Below are positions 8,277 through 14,869 of a stretch of 22,383 nucleotides of DNA, in pieces (the stretch's first letter is position 1; every line of letters starts with the position of its first letter). The translations under genes and the position numbers were made by a program. The stretch is from the NCBI GenBank assembly GCA_002327415.1, contig DCVU01000110.1:1-22383 (forward strand), read 5' to 3'. The notes under the pieces are model-generated. The model was not told the DNA's origin, did not search any database, and was given only the letters and a program-made list of their open reading frames with translations. The stretch is from Smithella sp. UBA2180. GTDB taxonomy: Bacteria; Desulfobacterota; Syntrophia; Syntrophales; Smithellaceae.

Positions 8277-9345
8277 AATACCGAATATAGCCACCTTGTG
8301 GCACGACAAACCAGCGCTGGCAGATTACTGCCGGGACAAACTGCGGAATCCGCATTATGCAAACGGGGATAAATCGCTGTTGGCCTTCATCGTCGAATGG
8401 TATGATGACAACGATTTTGTTATCGTCCACACTTCCGGAAGCACCGGACCGCCCGAACCGGTTAAGATCAAAAAAAAGCGACTGATCAACAGCGCCCGCA
8501 TGACGCTGAATTATCTGGGGTTGAGAGAAGGCGATAGAGCGCTTCTCTGCCTGCCTTGCGACTATATCGCCGGGAAGATGATGCTTGTTCGTTCCCTGGT
8601 GGGAAATCTGAATCTCACGGCAATAGAGCCGCGGGGAAATCCTTTAGAAAATCTGGATGATGGATTTGATTTTTCCGCCATGATTCCGTTGCAGGTCCAT
8701 AATATTTTAAATAGTCCCGATGGGGGAAAAAAGATTGAATCGATAAGGAAACTTATTATCGGCGGCGGAGCGATACCCGCCCCGCTTGAGGAGAAACTAA
8801 AGGAACTGAACAACGAGATTTTCTCAACCTACGGGATGACGGAAACCGTCTCGCACATTGCCCTGCGCAGACTCAACGGCGCAGAACGCTCGCCATATTA
8901 TACAATCCTGCCCGGTGTAACGATCAATAAGGATGCAAATGATTGTCTGGTTATTGATGCCCCCTATATAGCGGATGGTACGGTGAAGACCCGAGACATC
9001 GTGCGCATGATCGACAAAAATAAATTTGAAGTGCTGGGACGTCTGGACAACGTCATCAATTCCGGTGGAATAAAACACAATCCGGAAGCAATCGAAAAGA
9101 AGATCGAAGACCTCATCGCCGACAGATTTATTATCTCCTCTGTTCCCGATGCCCGGCTCGGCGATAAGATTGTCCTGATCATTGAAACATCCGATCCCCG
9201 GAAATATGAATCTCCCGATTTCAAAAATTCCGTGAACAGAAAACTGCCGGTGTTTGAGCGGCCTAAAGATTTATTTTTCATGGAACACTTCCCGGAAACC
9301 GGCAATTCCAAAATTCAACGAAAGAAGATTACAGATTGCAGCTAA
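8269..9345 (+). CDS. menE: o-succinylbenzoate-CoA ligase MenE
   Basis: Adenylate-forming enzyme that activates o-succinylbenzoate as its CoA thioester. From ATG 8269 it has 358 residues, clearly shorter than the roughly 450-residue enterobacterial form, with a reduced N-terminal region. Motifs: phosphate loop HTSGSTGPPEPVKIKK (residues 54-69), TYGMTETVSHIALR (about 187-200), the hinge GRLDNVINSGGIK (257-269) and the C-terminal catalytic-lysine region ETGNSKIQRKKI. I prefer 8269 over an in-frame codon 39 bases upstream because that extension lies within menC and has no family similarity. Last gene of the operon; no clear intrinsic terminator follows before the thi promoter. Confidence 0.93.
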   Translation: MTEIPNIATLWHDKPALADYCRDKLRNPHYANGDKSLLAFIVEWYDDNDFVIVHTSGSTGPPEPVKIKKKRLINSARMTLNYLGLREGDRALLCLPCDYIAGKMMLVRSLVGNLNLTAIEPRGNPLENLDDGFDFSAMIPLQVHNILNSPDGGKKIESIRKLIIGGGAIPAPLEEKLKELNNEIFSTYGMTETVSHIALRRLNGAERSPYYTILPGVTINKDANDCLVIDAPYIADGTVKTRDIVRMIDKNKFEVLGRLDNVINSGGIKHNPEAIEKKIEDLIADRFIISSVPDARLGDKIVLIIETSDPRKYESPDFKNSVNRKLPVFERPKDLFFMEHFPETGNSKIQRKKITDCS

Positions 9346-9352
9346 AATATTC

Positions 9353-9381
9353 TTGACACAAGGCCGCGTTTCATATATTTT
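9353..9381 (+). promoter_or_regulatory. Promoter of the thi4-thiE transcript
   Basis: TTGACA (9353-9358) is followed after 17 bases by TATTTT (9376-9381). It starts eight bases after the menE stop codon and about 30 bases before the TPP aptamer, as expected for a riboswitch-controlled unit. Confidence 0.65.
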
Positions 9382-9402
9382 ATCCCACAAATAAGGAAGT
9401 TC

Positions 9403-9492
9403 TTATAATTGACAGGGGTGGCCGACAAGAGCCTGAGATTATACCCTTTGAACCTGATCCGGATAATGCCGGTGTAGGGAGATAAAGTAAGG
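9403..9492 (+). promoter_or_regulatory. TPP riboswitch (THI box) aptamer
   Basis: The plus strand carries the conserved thiamine-pyrophosphate aptamer: AGGGGTGgcc at 9414-9423, CCTGAGAttaTACCC at 9432-9446, then TTTGAACCTGATC at 9447-9459 and GGATAATGCCGGTGTAGGGA at 9461-9480. These are the P2/P3/J3-2 and P4/P5 landmarks of the family. With the terminator directly downstream this is a transcription-attenuating switch: TPP binding should favour termination before thi4. Confidence 0.95.
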
Positions 9493-9499
9493 TATAGTT

Positions 9500-9534
9500 A
9501 TCCGTTTCCCCTTATAAGGAAACGGATTTTTTTT
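9500..9534 (+). terminator. Intrinsic terminator of the TPP riboswitch expression platform
   Basis: ATCCGTTTCC (9500-9509) pairs with GGAAACGGAT (9518-9527) around an 8-base loop, and a run of eight T residues ends at 9534. It lies between the TPP aptamer and thi4, so it is the regulated terminator rather than a gene-end terminator. Confidence 0.92.
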
Positions 9535-9586
9535 ATAGTCGTTTTTGTCTGTTCGTCCCCCCCAAAAAACTAACCAGGAGGTAGAT

Positions 9587-10357
9587 ATGTTAAACGAAGT
9601 TACAATCAGTCGCGCAATTCTCGAAACCTATTTCAAAAAACTTGATAGCTCTTTGGAACTTGATGTTGCCATTGTCGGCGGCGGCCCTTCGGGTCTGGTG
9701 GCCGGTTATTATCTTGCCAAGGCCGGGAAACGGGTAGCGATGTTTGAACGCAAGCTCTCCATCGGCGGTGGTCTTTGGGGCGGCGGTATGATGTTCAATG
9801 CCATCGTGGTTCAGGAGGCCGGTAAACACCTGTTGGATGAATTTGATCTGGAAGGCAAAGAATATGCCCCAGGCTATTATGTTTTGGATGCGGTGGATGT
9901 TACTACGACCCTGATCCACAAGGCTGTGCGGGCGGGCTTGCAGATCTTCAACCTGATTGCCATGGAGGATGTGGTCATCAAGCATGAACGCGTAGCCGGT
10001 CTGGTGATCAACTGGGCCGCGGTTGATACCTTGAAGTGGCACGTGGACCCGATTACCCTGCATGCCAGGTATGTCATTGATGGCACGGGCCATCCCGCCA
10101 ACGTAGCCGAAGTACTGGTGCGTAAAATGGGTGTCAGATTGAATACGAGCACCGGTGGAATCGTGGGTGAAAAATCCATGGAGGCCGAGCAGGGTGAATT
10201 ACAAACGGTTGCGAATACCCGTGAGGTCTATCCCGGCCTCTATGTCAGCGGCATGGCGGCCAATGCTGTCTATGGCGGGTATCGCATGGGCCCGGTCTTT
10301 GGCGGCATGTTGCTCTCGGGCCAAAAAGCCGCGCAAGAGATTCTGGCACGTCTATGA
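9587..10357 (+). CDS. thi4: Thi4-type thiazole synthase, sulfide-dependent form
   Basis: Makes the thiazole phosphate moiety of thiamin from NAD, glycine and sulfur. The 256-residue flavoprotein-like fold shows AIVGGGPSGLVAGYYLAKAG (dinucleotide binding), the GGGLWGGGMMF loop, and a C-terminal GMAANAVYGGYRMGPVFGGM segment. The segment WHVDPIT places a histidine (H152) where the yeast suicide enzyme has its sulfur-donating cysteine. In characterised archaeal and bacterial homologues this histidine marks the catalytic, sulfide-using form with Fe(II). The ATG at 9587 is chosen because AGGAGG ends five bases upstream; a 14-codon upstream extension has no support. It is controlled by the TPP riboswitch and overlaps thiE by ATGA. 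Some databases name this family ribose-1,5-bisphosphate isomerase; the thi context argues against that. Confidence 0.93.
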   Translation: MLNEVTISRAILETYFKKLDSSLELDVAIVGGGPSGLVAGYYLAKAGKRVAMFERKLSIGGGLWGGGMMFNAIVVQEAGKHLLDEFDLEGKEYAPGYYVLDAVDVTTTLIHKAVRAGLQIFNLIAMEDVVIKHERVAGLVINWAAVDTLKWHVDPITLHARYVIDGTGHPANVAEVLVRKMGVRLNTSTGGIVGEKSMEAEQGELQTVANTREVYPGLYVSGMAANAVYGGYRMGPVFGGMLLSGQKAAQEILARL

Positions 10358-11007
10358 ATTCGATTCCCGGCAAAGGAAGACTTCATTTGTCATTGCGGCA
10401 AGGTCTATACCTGATATTGACCAAGCCGCTTGACGGTTATGAACGCGTATGCGAATGGGCCGTCAAGGCCGGTCTGCCGTGCGTGCAATTGCGCTATAAG
10501 GGCCATGATGAACGCGAACACCTCGTCCTGGCGCAGAAATTGCGGCACATCACCGCAGGCACGGACACGCTTTTCATCGTCAATGACCGGCCCGATATCG
10601 CGCTCATGTCCGGTGCGGACGGCCTGCATCTGGGTCAGAATGATCTTCCGGCTGCCGAGGCGAGGCGTTTGATCGGTCCGGAGCTGCTGCTGGGCCTTTC
10701 CACGCACAACCTGGATCAAGTGGCGACGGCGAATGATGCGCCGGTGAATTACATCGGTTTCGGGCCTATATATACTACCAACTCCAAGACCATACCCGAT
10801 CCGGTCGTTGGCCCGGAGGCCATTAAGGCCGCGCATGCCATCAGCCGCCACCCCATAGTTGCCATCGGCGGACTGGATTTGGAACGCATTGCCGGCCTGA
10901 GTGAGTATGCGCATAACGTGGCAGTCATCCGCGCCGTGTGCGACGCGCCCGATCCGTTGGCCGCCATGCGCGCAATCCATACCGCCAGCCTTGGTATTGA
11001 ATGTTGA
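10354..11007 (+). CDS. thiE: Thiamine-phosphate synthase ThiE
   Basis: Couples the thiazole and pyrimidine phosphates to thiamin phosphate. The 217-residue TIM barrel has QLRYKGHDERE, NDRPDIALMSGADGLHLGQNDLP, LGLSTHNLDQV, YIGFGPIYTTNSK and HPIVAIGGLD, all standard ThiE landmarks. It starts within the thi4 stop (ATGA), so the two are coupled and share riboswitch control. thiC and thiD are not in this window and must be elsewhere if synthesis is complete. A longer antisense frame over this gene is a composition artefact. Confidence 0.95.
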   Translation: MNSIPGKGRLHLSLRQGLYLILTKPLDGYERVCEWAVKAGLPCVQLRYKGHDEREHLVLAQKLRHITAGTDTLFIVNDRPDIALMSGADGLHLGQNDLPAAEARRLIGPELLLGLSTHNLDQVATANDAPVNYIGFGPIYTTNSKTIPDPVVGPEAIKAAHAISRHPIVAIGGLDLERIAGLSEYAHNVAVIRAVCDAPDPLAAMRAIHTASLGIEC

Positions 11008-11055
11008 TACTTTCTTTTTATCATTAAAATCATTCTTAATCACCTTCTTTATCTG

Positions 11056-11083
11056 TTGACAACCGCTTCGTCTTTGATAAAGT
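11056..11083 (+). promoter_or_regulatory. Probable moeA promoter
   Basis: TTGACA (11056-11061) and TAAAGT (11078-11083) are 16 bases apart, about 30 bases before the moeA start and after the thiE stop. The -35 is consensus, the -10 is fair. Confidence 0.55.
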
Positions 11084-11112
11084 GTCACGTATAACTTAAA
11101 TGGAGATTAGAC

Positions 11113-12351
11113 ATGATTTCTGTGGAAAATGCTTTGAAGACAATTCTTATTAATTTCCGGCCGCTTGGTCTGGAAAAGATAAATATTCTGGAAGCACAAA
11201 AACGGGTAATCGGCGAAGATGTTTTCGCCCCGCACAATATTCCTTCCGCCAATAATTCGGCAATGGACGGCTATGCCGTGCGCCACATCGATACTAAAGG
11301 CGCAACGCAAGATAGGCCTCTCCAGCTCAAAATTATTGAAGATATCCCGGCGGGCAAAGTGGCCCTGAAAAAAATAAAAAAAGGAGAAGCAGCCCGCATC
11401 ATGACCGGCGCGGTTATTCCTGAAGGCGCCGATTCGGTTATCCGTCAGGAAGATACAAAGAAAAACGGCAAGACCGTCATCATTTATACCTCAGCAAAAA
11501 AAGGTCAGAATATTCGTTTTGCCGGCGAAGATGTGCAAAAAGGAGATCTTATTATTAACAGAGGAAGCTCTCTCCGTCCGGCGGATATCGGAATGCTCGC
11601 CGCGTTAGGAAAAGCATTTATCAGTGTTTATCAAAAGCCGCGTGTTGCGATTATGTCTACCGGTGATGAACTCGTTGATATCGAAACAAATCCTCCGTTG
11701 GGAAAAATCATCAACAGCAACAGTTATTCACTGGCGGCACAGGTACTGGAATGCGGGGGAATACCGATCATGCTGGGAATTTCCAAAGATAAAAAACTTG
11801 ATCTGCAGGAAAAATTTAAAACCGCTCTGCATGCCGATGTGATCATTTCCTCCGGCGGCGTTTCCGTCGGAGACTATGATTTTGTTAAAGATGTCATGGG
11901 GAAAATGGGCAATGCCATGCATTTCTGGCAAGTGGCCATGCGGCCGGGCAAACCCCTGGCTTTCGGCGCCATCGAAGACGTTCCTTTGTTTGGTCTGCCG
12001 GGCAATCCCGTATCCGCGATGGTTTCCTTTGAACAGTTTGTGCGTCCCTCACTTTTAAAAATGCAGGGACATACAAAAATTTTCCGCCAGACGGCAAAAG
12101 CCGTCTGCGCTCAGGAAATTCAGAAAAGCGAAGGCTTCAAGCATTTTATTCGCGCTGTAGTTAAAAAGGAAAAGGATCAATATATTGCCAGTGTCACCGG
12201 TGATCAAGGCTCCGGCATTTTGAAATCAATGGTCATGGCCAACGCCTTAATCGTCATGGGCGAAAACGAAACCCGAATCAAAAAGGGCGCTCAGGTGACG
12301 ATTCAATTACTGGACGACTCTTTATTTCAAACGGAGTCTTTTCACTTGTAG
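11113..12351 (+). CDS. moeA: Molybdopterin molybdenumtransferase MoeA
   Basis: Inserts molybdate or tungstate into adenylated molybdopterin, the last step of Mo/W-cofactor synthesis. The 412-residue protein has the N-terminal NNSAMDGYAVR motif (residues 48-57), GEAARIMTGAVIPEGADSV, GEDVQKGD, then the MoeA/MogA-like catalytic domain with VAIMSTGDELV, GKIINSNSYSL, ISSGGVSVGDYDF and PGKPLAFG followed by LFGLPGNPVSAMVSFEQF, and the C-terminal beta domain. A GGAG ribosome site precedes ATG 11113. Its position next to selC is suggestive, because many formate dehydrogenases need both Mo/W cofactor and selenocysteine, but nothing here proves a functional link. Confidence 0.95.
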   Translation: MISVENALKTILINFRPLGLEKINILEAQKRVIGEDVFAPHNIPSANNSAMDGYAVRHIDTKGATQDRPLQLKIIEDIPAGKVALKKIKKGEAARIMTGAVIPEGADSVIRQEDTKKNGKTVIIYTSAKKGQNIRFAGEDVQKGDLIINRGSSLRPADIGMLAALGKAFISVYQKPRVAIMSTGDELVDIETNPPLGKIINSNSYSLAAQVLECGGIPIMLGISKDKKLDLQEKFKTALHADVIISSGGVSVGDYDFVKDVMGKMGNAMHFWQVAMRPGKPLAFGAIEDVPLFGLPGNPVSAMVSFEQFVRPSLLKMQGHTKIFRQTAKAVCAQEIQKSEGFKHFIRAVVKKEKDQYIASVTGDQGSGILKSMVMANALIVMGENETRIKKGAQVTIQLLDDSLFQTESFHL

Positions 12352-12389
12352 GAAATTCCTTACTTAAGGGAGAATAATCTTTTTGCCTG

Positions 12390-12418
12390 TTGACATAGGC
12401 TGCTTTTAAAGTTAAATT
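12390..12418 (+). promoter_or_regulatory. Promoter of selC
   Basis: TTGACA (12390-12395), 17-base spacer, TAAATT (12413-12418). The expected start near 12425 is about 12 bases before the mature tRNA 5' end. Confidence 0.65.
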
Positions 12419-12436
12419 CTTCTTAAGTTTCCCAAT

Positions 12437-12534
12437 GGAAGTGCCAAGGTCACTGGTGGGCCTCTCGGACTTCAAATCCGGTGTGGGGCGCTAAAACCGT
12501 CCCGGGTGGGTTCGATTCCCATGCACTTCCGCCA
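12437..12534 (+). tRNA. selC: tRNA-Sec (anticodon TCA)
   Basis: A 98-base tRNA with an 8-bp acceptor stem GGAAGTGC (12437-12444) pairing with GCACTTCC (12523-12530), then G and an encoded CCA (12532-12534). The anticodon arm CGGACTTCAAATCCG carries TCA, which reads UGA. A long extra arm (about 12481-12500) and the T arm GGGTTCGATTCCC follow. The 8-bp acceptor stem, long variable arm and UCA anticodon identify selenocysteine tRNA. selA, selB and any selenoprotein gene are outside the window. The last 24 bases double as the attL core of the integrated element; the tRNA remains intact. Confidence 0.97.
12511..12534 (+). repeat. attL core (24-bp direct repeat, copy 1)
   Basis: The 24 bases from TTCGATTCCC to CTTCCGCCA form the T arm and acceptor 3' side of selC including CCA. 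The identical sequence recurs at 21699-21722. Bases outside the repeat differ on both sides, so the core ends are sharp. Confidence 0.95.
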
Positions 12535-12546
12535 TGTTTCCCTTTA

Positions 12547-12592
12547 ATTTCAATCCATTAACTTTTTAAAAGCGTGCCGATGCCGTGCCGAT
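12547..12592 (+). repeat. Left-end candidate integrase arm sites
   Basis: Two GTGCCGAT boxes at 12574-12581 and 12585-12592 are spaced exactly 11 bp. An ATTTCAATCC box lies at 12547-12556. The same three boxes, same orientation and spacing between GTGCCGAT copies, recur near the right end (21620-21648). They are candidate arm-type integrase or excisionase sites. Confidence 0.6.
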
Positions 12593-12739
12593 AAAGTTGT
12601 AATTAACCAGAAAAATTAAATCGCAAAAAAGATATAGGCGAAACAGGGATTCTTCTCGTTGGAAATGGTGTGCAAGGGATTAGCATAAAAATATTGAATA
12701 GGCTTAATTTTTGAGAGTGTCACTTTTTGACAGTTGAAA

Positions 12740-12781
12740 AATAAAGCCAGAGGATGGTGACATTCCTCCTCTGGCTTTATT
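12740..12781 (-). terminator. Intrinsic terminator of the beta-barrel gene
   Basis: AATAAAGCCAGAGGA (12740-12754) is perfectly complementary to TCCTCTGGCTTTATT (12767-12781), a 15-bp stem with a 12-base loop, about 20 bases past the stop of the minus-strand gene. On the minus strand a short T-rich stretch follows. It closes the left-arm transcript before it can reach selC. Confidence 0.85.
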
Positions 12782-12800
12782 GAAGACTTCTTCAAGTCAG

Positions 12801-13445
12801 CTAAAAATTGTACCTGAATCCGAAATAGATATTGTGACTTGCAACTGTATACTTGGTGTCTGTGAACTCGAGGTCTGCCGTAGCGAAGTAACGATATTTT
12901 AAATCAATGGTAAAATGTTGGTTGATGGCAAAGGCGACACCAGCTCCGACCTGCCACGCAAATACCGTATCATCAGCATCTCCAATAAGCGTTCCTTCTA
13001 TTTTAAAATCATTGATGTCAATTCTCGCCACGCCAATTCCTCCGCTTATGTATGGCGTAACCGGACTGCTGTTTACAAAATCAATGTAGACGTTTGCCAA
13101 GCCCGAAAGGGCTGTCACATTACCTGAAGCATTCCCAGAGCCACAGTACCCTCCCGAACAAGCACTAACCTTATCGATGTCATTTATCTGGTATCCGATT
13201 TCTCCTTCCAATCTGAACATTCCAAAGTTATACCCGCCTGCTAGACCAACCGCATAGCCAGGTTTGAATTCAATCGTACCTGTTCCTTCTGGAGCTGTTA
13301 AATCGCTATCAGTCAAGATAGCTGCTCCCAACTGACTGCTAATATATGGCCCTTTAATAGTAGTACTGGTAGTATCACCGAAGGAAACTCCCTGAAGCAT
13401 TACCAACATGAACAAACATACTATGACCGAAAAAATCTTTTTCAT
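12801..13445 (-). CDS. Exported outer-membrane beta-barrel protein (porin-like, 8-strand type)
   Basis: A 214-residue protein with an N-terminal signal peptide (MKKIFSVIVCLFMLVMLQGVSFG, cleavage near residue 23). The rest is alternating glycine- and aromatic-rich strands (GPYISSQLGAAIL, GYAVGLAGGYNFGMFRLEGEIGYQ, TPYISGGIGVARID, FAWQVGAGVAFAI, FTIDLKYRYF) ending in NIYFGFRYNF. A terminal phenylalanine is the classic outer-membrane insertion signal. This fits the OmpA-like/OMP_b-brl family; no specific ligand can be named. GGAGGG lies just upstream of ATG 13445. It follows the ankyrin lipoprotein by 77 bases on the same strand, and its 3' terminator faces selC. Element cargo by position. Confidence 0.85.
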   Translation of the reverse strand: MKKIFSVIVCLFMLVMLQGVSFGDTTSTTIKGPYISSQLGAAILTDSDLTAPEGTGTIEFKPGYAVGLAGGYNFGMFRLEGEIGYQINDIDKVSACSGGYCGSGNASGNVTALSGLANVYIDFVNSSPVTPYISGGIGVARIDINDFKIEGTLIGDADDTVFAWQVGAGVAFAINQHFTIDLKYRYFATADLEFTDTKYTVASHNIYFGFRYNF

Positions 13446-13522
13446 AATACCCTCCTTGTAAAAATAATTTATGATTTGTAACTTATTGTTCTATGATTCT
13501 GAAACTTGATAAAATATTATTT

Positions 13523-14437
13523 TTACTTTGAACAATTATTTTTACATTCAAATCCCATTTTTACCATGCAATTCTGAAATTTCCTTGGAACGGTAACAGC
13601 ATCAAATGCCATACCAGCCACATAACCTACTGGCCCAGTAGCGAGTAAAAGACCTGTCTTGCCAGTAGTTGAAAGATTATTACAATCGTAAACGGCTGTA
13701 TTGTAGGCTAGTTCTTTGTCTTTAGGAACATCAAACATATTTGGTTCTGGTTTATAGAAAGAAGGATTTTTCAGTGCTTCATACAAGCCGAATTGTTCGT
13801 CTTGTTCTTTCCAATTTGTCTTCTTTCGTATGATTGCCACTTTCTCAATATCTTTAAGATAATATGCATCTTGCAAGACAGTATAGCCCTCGTTGTTCTT
13901 AGCATAAACATCAGCACCCTTATCAATGAGTATTCCAACTATTACAGGAGATGATGCAAACATTAAAGCCGTCTTGCCAGCATAATCTTTTGCATTAACA
14001 TCAGCGCCATTTTCAATTAATAATTTAACCATATCTATATTATCATAGGCTATATTCATTAATGGAGTTCGTTTATAATTATCACCTAAATTTATATCAG
14101 CACCTTTATCAATAAGCATTTTTACCAATTTGCAATTCCCAGCTGAAACCGCATAATATAATGGTGTGCAACCAGACTTGTCTTTTATTTTTACATCAGC
14201 ACCTTTTTTTATAAGAGCTTCTACCATTTCTATATTATTGTATTGAATAGTATACATTAAAGGTGTCATACCTCTGCTATCAGGTTCATTTATATTAGCA
14301 CCTTCATTTATGAGCTTTTGGACAGCCAAAGAATCACCACTTGCAGAGGCTTTGATTAGTGGAGTTGTTGAAGCACAACCGGAGAAAACAAAGAATATTA
14401 AGATTATAAAAGCAAATAGAGCATGACTATATTTCAT
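13523..14437 (-). CDS. Ankyrin-repeat lipoprotein
   Basis: A 304-residue protein with a hydrophobic N terminus and lipobox VFSGC, giving a lipidated Cys21, so it should sit in the periplasm or outer membrane. Residues about 24-190 hold five or six ankyrin repeats with the usual TPLMYAI, VEALIKKGADV, INLGD and KTALMFA spacing. The C-terminal 110 residues are not ankyrin; they contain a VGYVAGMAFDAVTVP hydrophobic stretch and a short Cys-rich tail (CMVKMGFECKNNC). I do not recognise the C-terminal part. GGGAG precedes ATG 14437. The gene is AT-rich, lies 32 bases after the RHH regulator and probably shares its transcript with the beta-barrel gene. Role unknown; a protein-binding surface partner is the safest statement. 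Confidence 0.85.
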   Translation of the reverse strand: MKYSHALFAFIILIFFVFSGCASTTPLIKASASGDSLAVQKLINEGANINEPDSRGMTPLMYTIQYNNIEMVEALIKKGADVKIKDKSGCTPLYYAVSAGNCKLVKMLIDKGADINLGDNYKRTPLMNIAYDNIDMVKLLIENGADVNAKDYAGKTALMFASSPVIVGILIDKGADVYAKNNEGYTVLQDAYYLKDIEKVAIIRKKTNWKEQDEQFGLYEALKNPSFYKPEPNMFDVPKDKELAYNTAVYDCNNLSTTGKTGLLLATGPVGYVAGMAFDAVTVPRKFQNCMVKMGFECKNNCSK

Positions 14438-14469
14438 ATGCTTACTCCCTTTAATTCTTAGAATTGTCG

Positions 14470-14640
14470 TTATTTCTTTTTAGACTGTGATTTCGATTCA
14501 TATTTCCTAAGCGCTTCTTCCAGGAGGCGACGGATAGCTTCAGAGCGCGTATTAACTCGATTCTCGAAACGGTAATCATCTATTCGGGTCAATAGTTTAT
14601 CTTCAAGTGTTATTAATATTTTTGGCTTATCTGTCGGCAT
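14470..14640 (-). CDS. Ribbon-helix-helix (CopG/Arc-type) regulator, 56 residues
   Basis: Translation from ATG 14640 gives a short beta strand KPKILITLEDKLLTRID, a first helix YRFENRVN, then TRSEAIRRLLEEALRKY. The strand-helix-helix layout with a TRSEAIRRLLEEAL second helix is the CopG/Arc signature, in which the dimer's beta ribbon reads DNA. The basic tail is SKSQSKKK. No strong Shine-Dalgarno site is visible before the ATG. It is transcribed divergently from the right-arm operon, and the intervening promoter contains the inverted repeat ATCCCC-N6-GGGGAT, a likely binding site. It may control both its own operon (with the ankyrin lipoprotein) and the right arm. An antitoxin role is possible but no toxin is adjacent. 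Confidence 0.85.
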   Translation of the reverse strand: MPTDKPKILITLEDKLLTRIDDYRFENRVNTRSEAIRRLLEEALRKYESKSQSKKK

Positions 14641-14664
14641 GGTGAATATATATAATATACTGGA

Positions 14665-14693
14665 TTAATAATCAATAAGAAATATATTGACAA
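14665..14693 (-). promoter_or_regulatory. Promoter for the RHH-ankyrin-barrel transcript
   Basis: On the minus strand TTGTCA (14693-14688) is followed after 17 bases by TATTAA (14670-14665). It lies back-to-back with the rightward promoter, sharing the -35 region, about 25 bases upstream of the RHH start. Confidence 0.5.
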
Positions 14694-14715
14694 TCCCCGA
14701 TATAGGGGATATATA
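14687..14715 (+). promoter_or_regulatory. Rightward promoter with embedded operator
   Basis: TTGACA (14687-14692), 17-base spacer, TATATA (14710-14715). The spacer itself is an inverted repeat, ATCCCC (14693-14698), GATATA, GGGGAT (14705-14710), so a bound repressor would block polymerase directly. The likely repressor is the divergent RHH protein. Confidence 0.7.
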
Positions 14716-14775
14716 TGATATAAATTAAATCTCTCAAAACATAGGACAATGAAAAAACAAGTAAACATAATCAAG

Positions 14776-14855
14776 AACCCCTTGAAGATTCCCGTAGCGG
14801 TGACGTTGTGGGCGGCCCCTATGGCCGCGAGAAGTCTTTGAGGGGTTTTTATTTT
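14776..14855 (+). terminator. Long structured attenuator or small-RNA terminator
   Basis: AACCCCTTGAAGA (14776-14788) pairs over all 13 positions, two of them G-U, with TCTTTGAGGGGTT (14835-14847). TTTTTATTTT follows. The 46-base interior contains another hairpin, GCGGCC/GGCCGC around CCTAT (14812-14828). Located between the rightward promoter and the first right-arm gene, it should stop transcription or be conditionally read through. A 30-codon frame (14749-14841) spans it, so a leader peptide or a free-standing small RNA of about 130 bases are both possible. Confidence 0.65.
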
Positions 14856-14869
14856 ATGGAGGCAAGAAA

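Noticed and set aside
10405..11088. A 227-codon antisense frame over thiE
   Set aside because: It mirrors thiE codon structure, has no recognisable motif, and thiE is certain on the opposite strand.
12278..12475. A minus-strand 65-codon frame running into selC
   Set aside because: It crosses the moeA end and the tRNA gene; a functional tRNA there makes a coding role very unlikely.
12351..12534. A UGA-readthrough selenoprotein near selC
   Set aside because: The TGA codons at gene junctions here (menB/menA, menA/menC, menC/menE, thi4/thiE) are ordinary overlapping stops; no gene shows family similarity continuing past a TGA.
13446..13522. A separate promoter for the beta-barrel gene
   Set aside because: The gap is AT-rich and gives many weak -10-like matches but no convincing -35/-10 pair; co-transcription with the ankyrin gene is simpler.
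14470..14640. RHH protein as the antitoxin of a toxin-antitoxin pair
   Set aside because: Neither neighbour looks like a toxin: the next gene is an exported ankyrin lipoprotein and the divergent gene is of unknown type; a plain regulator fits better.
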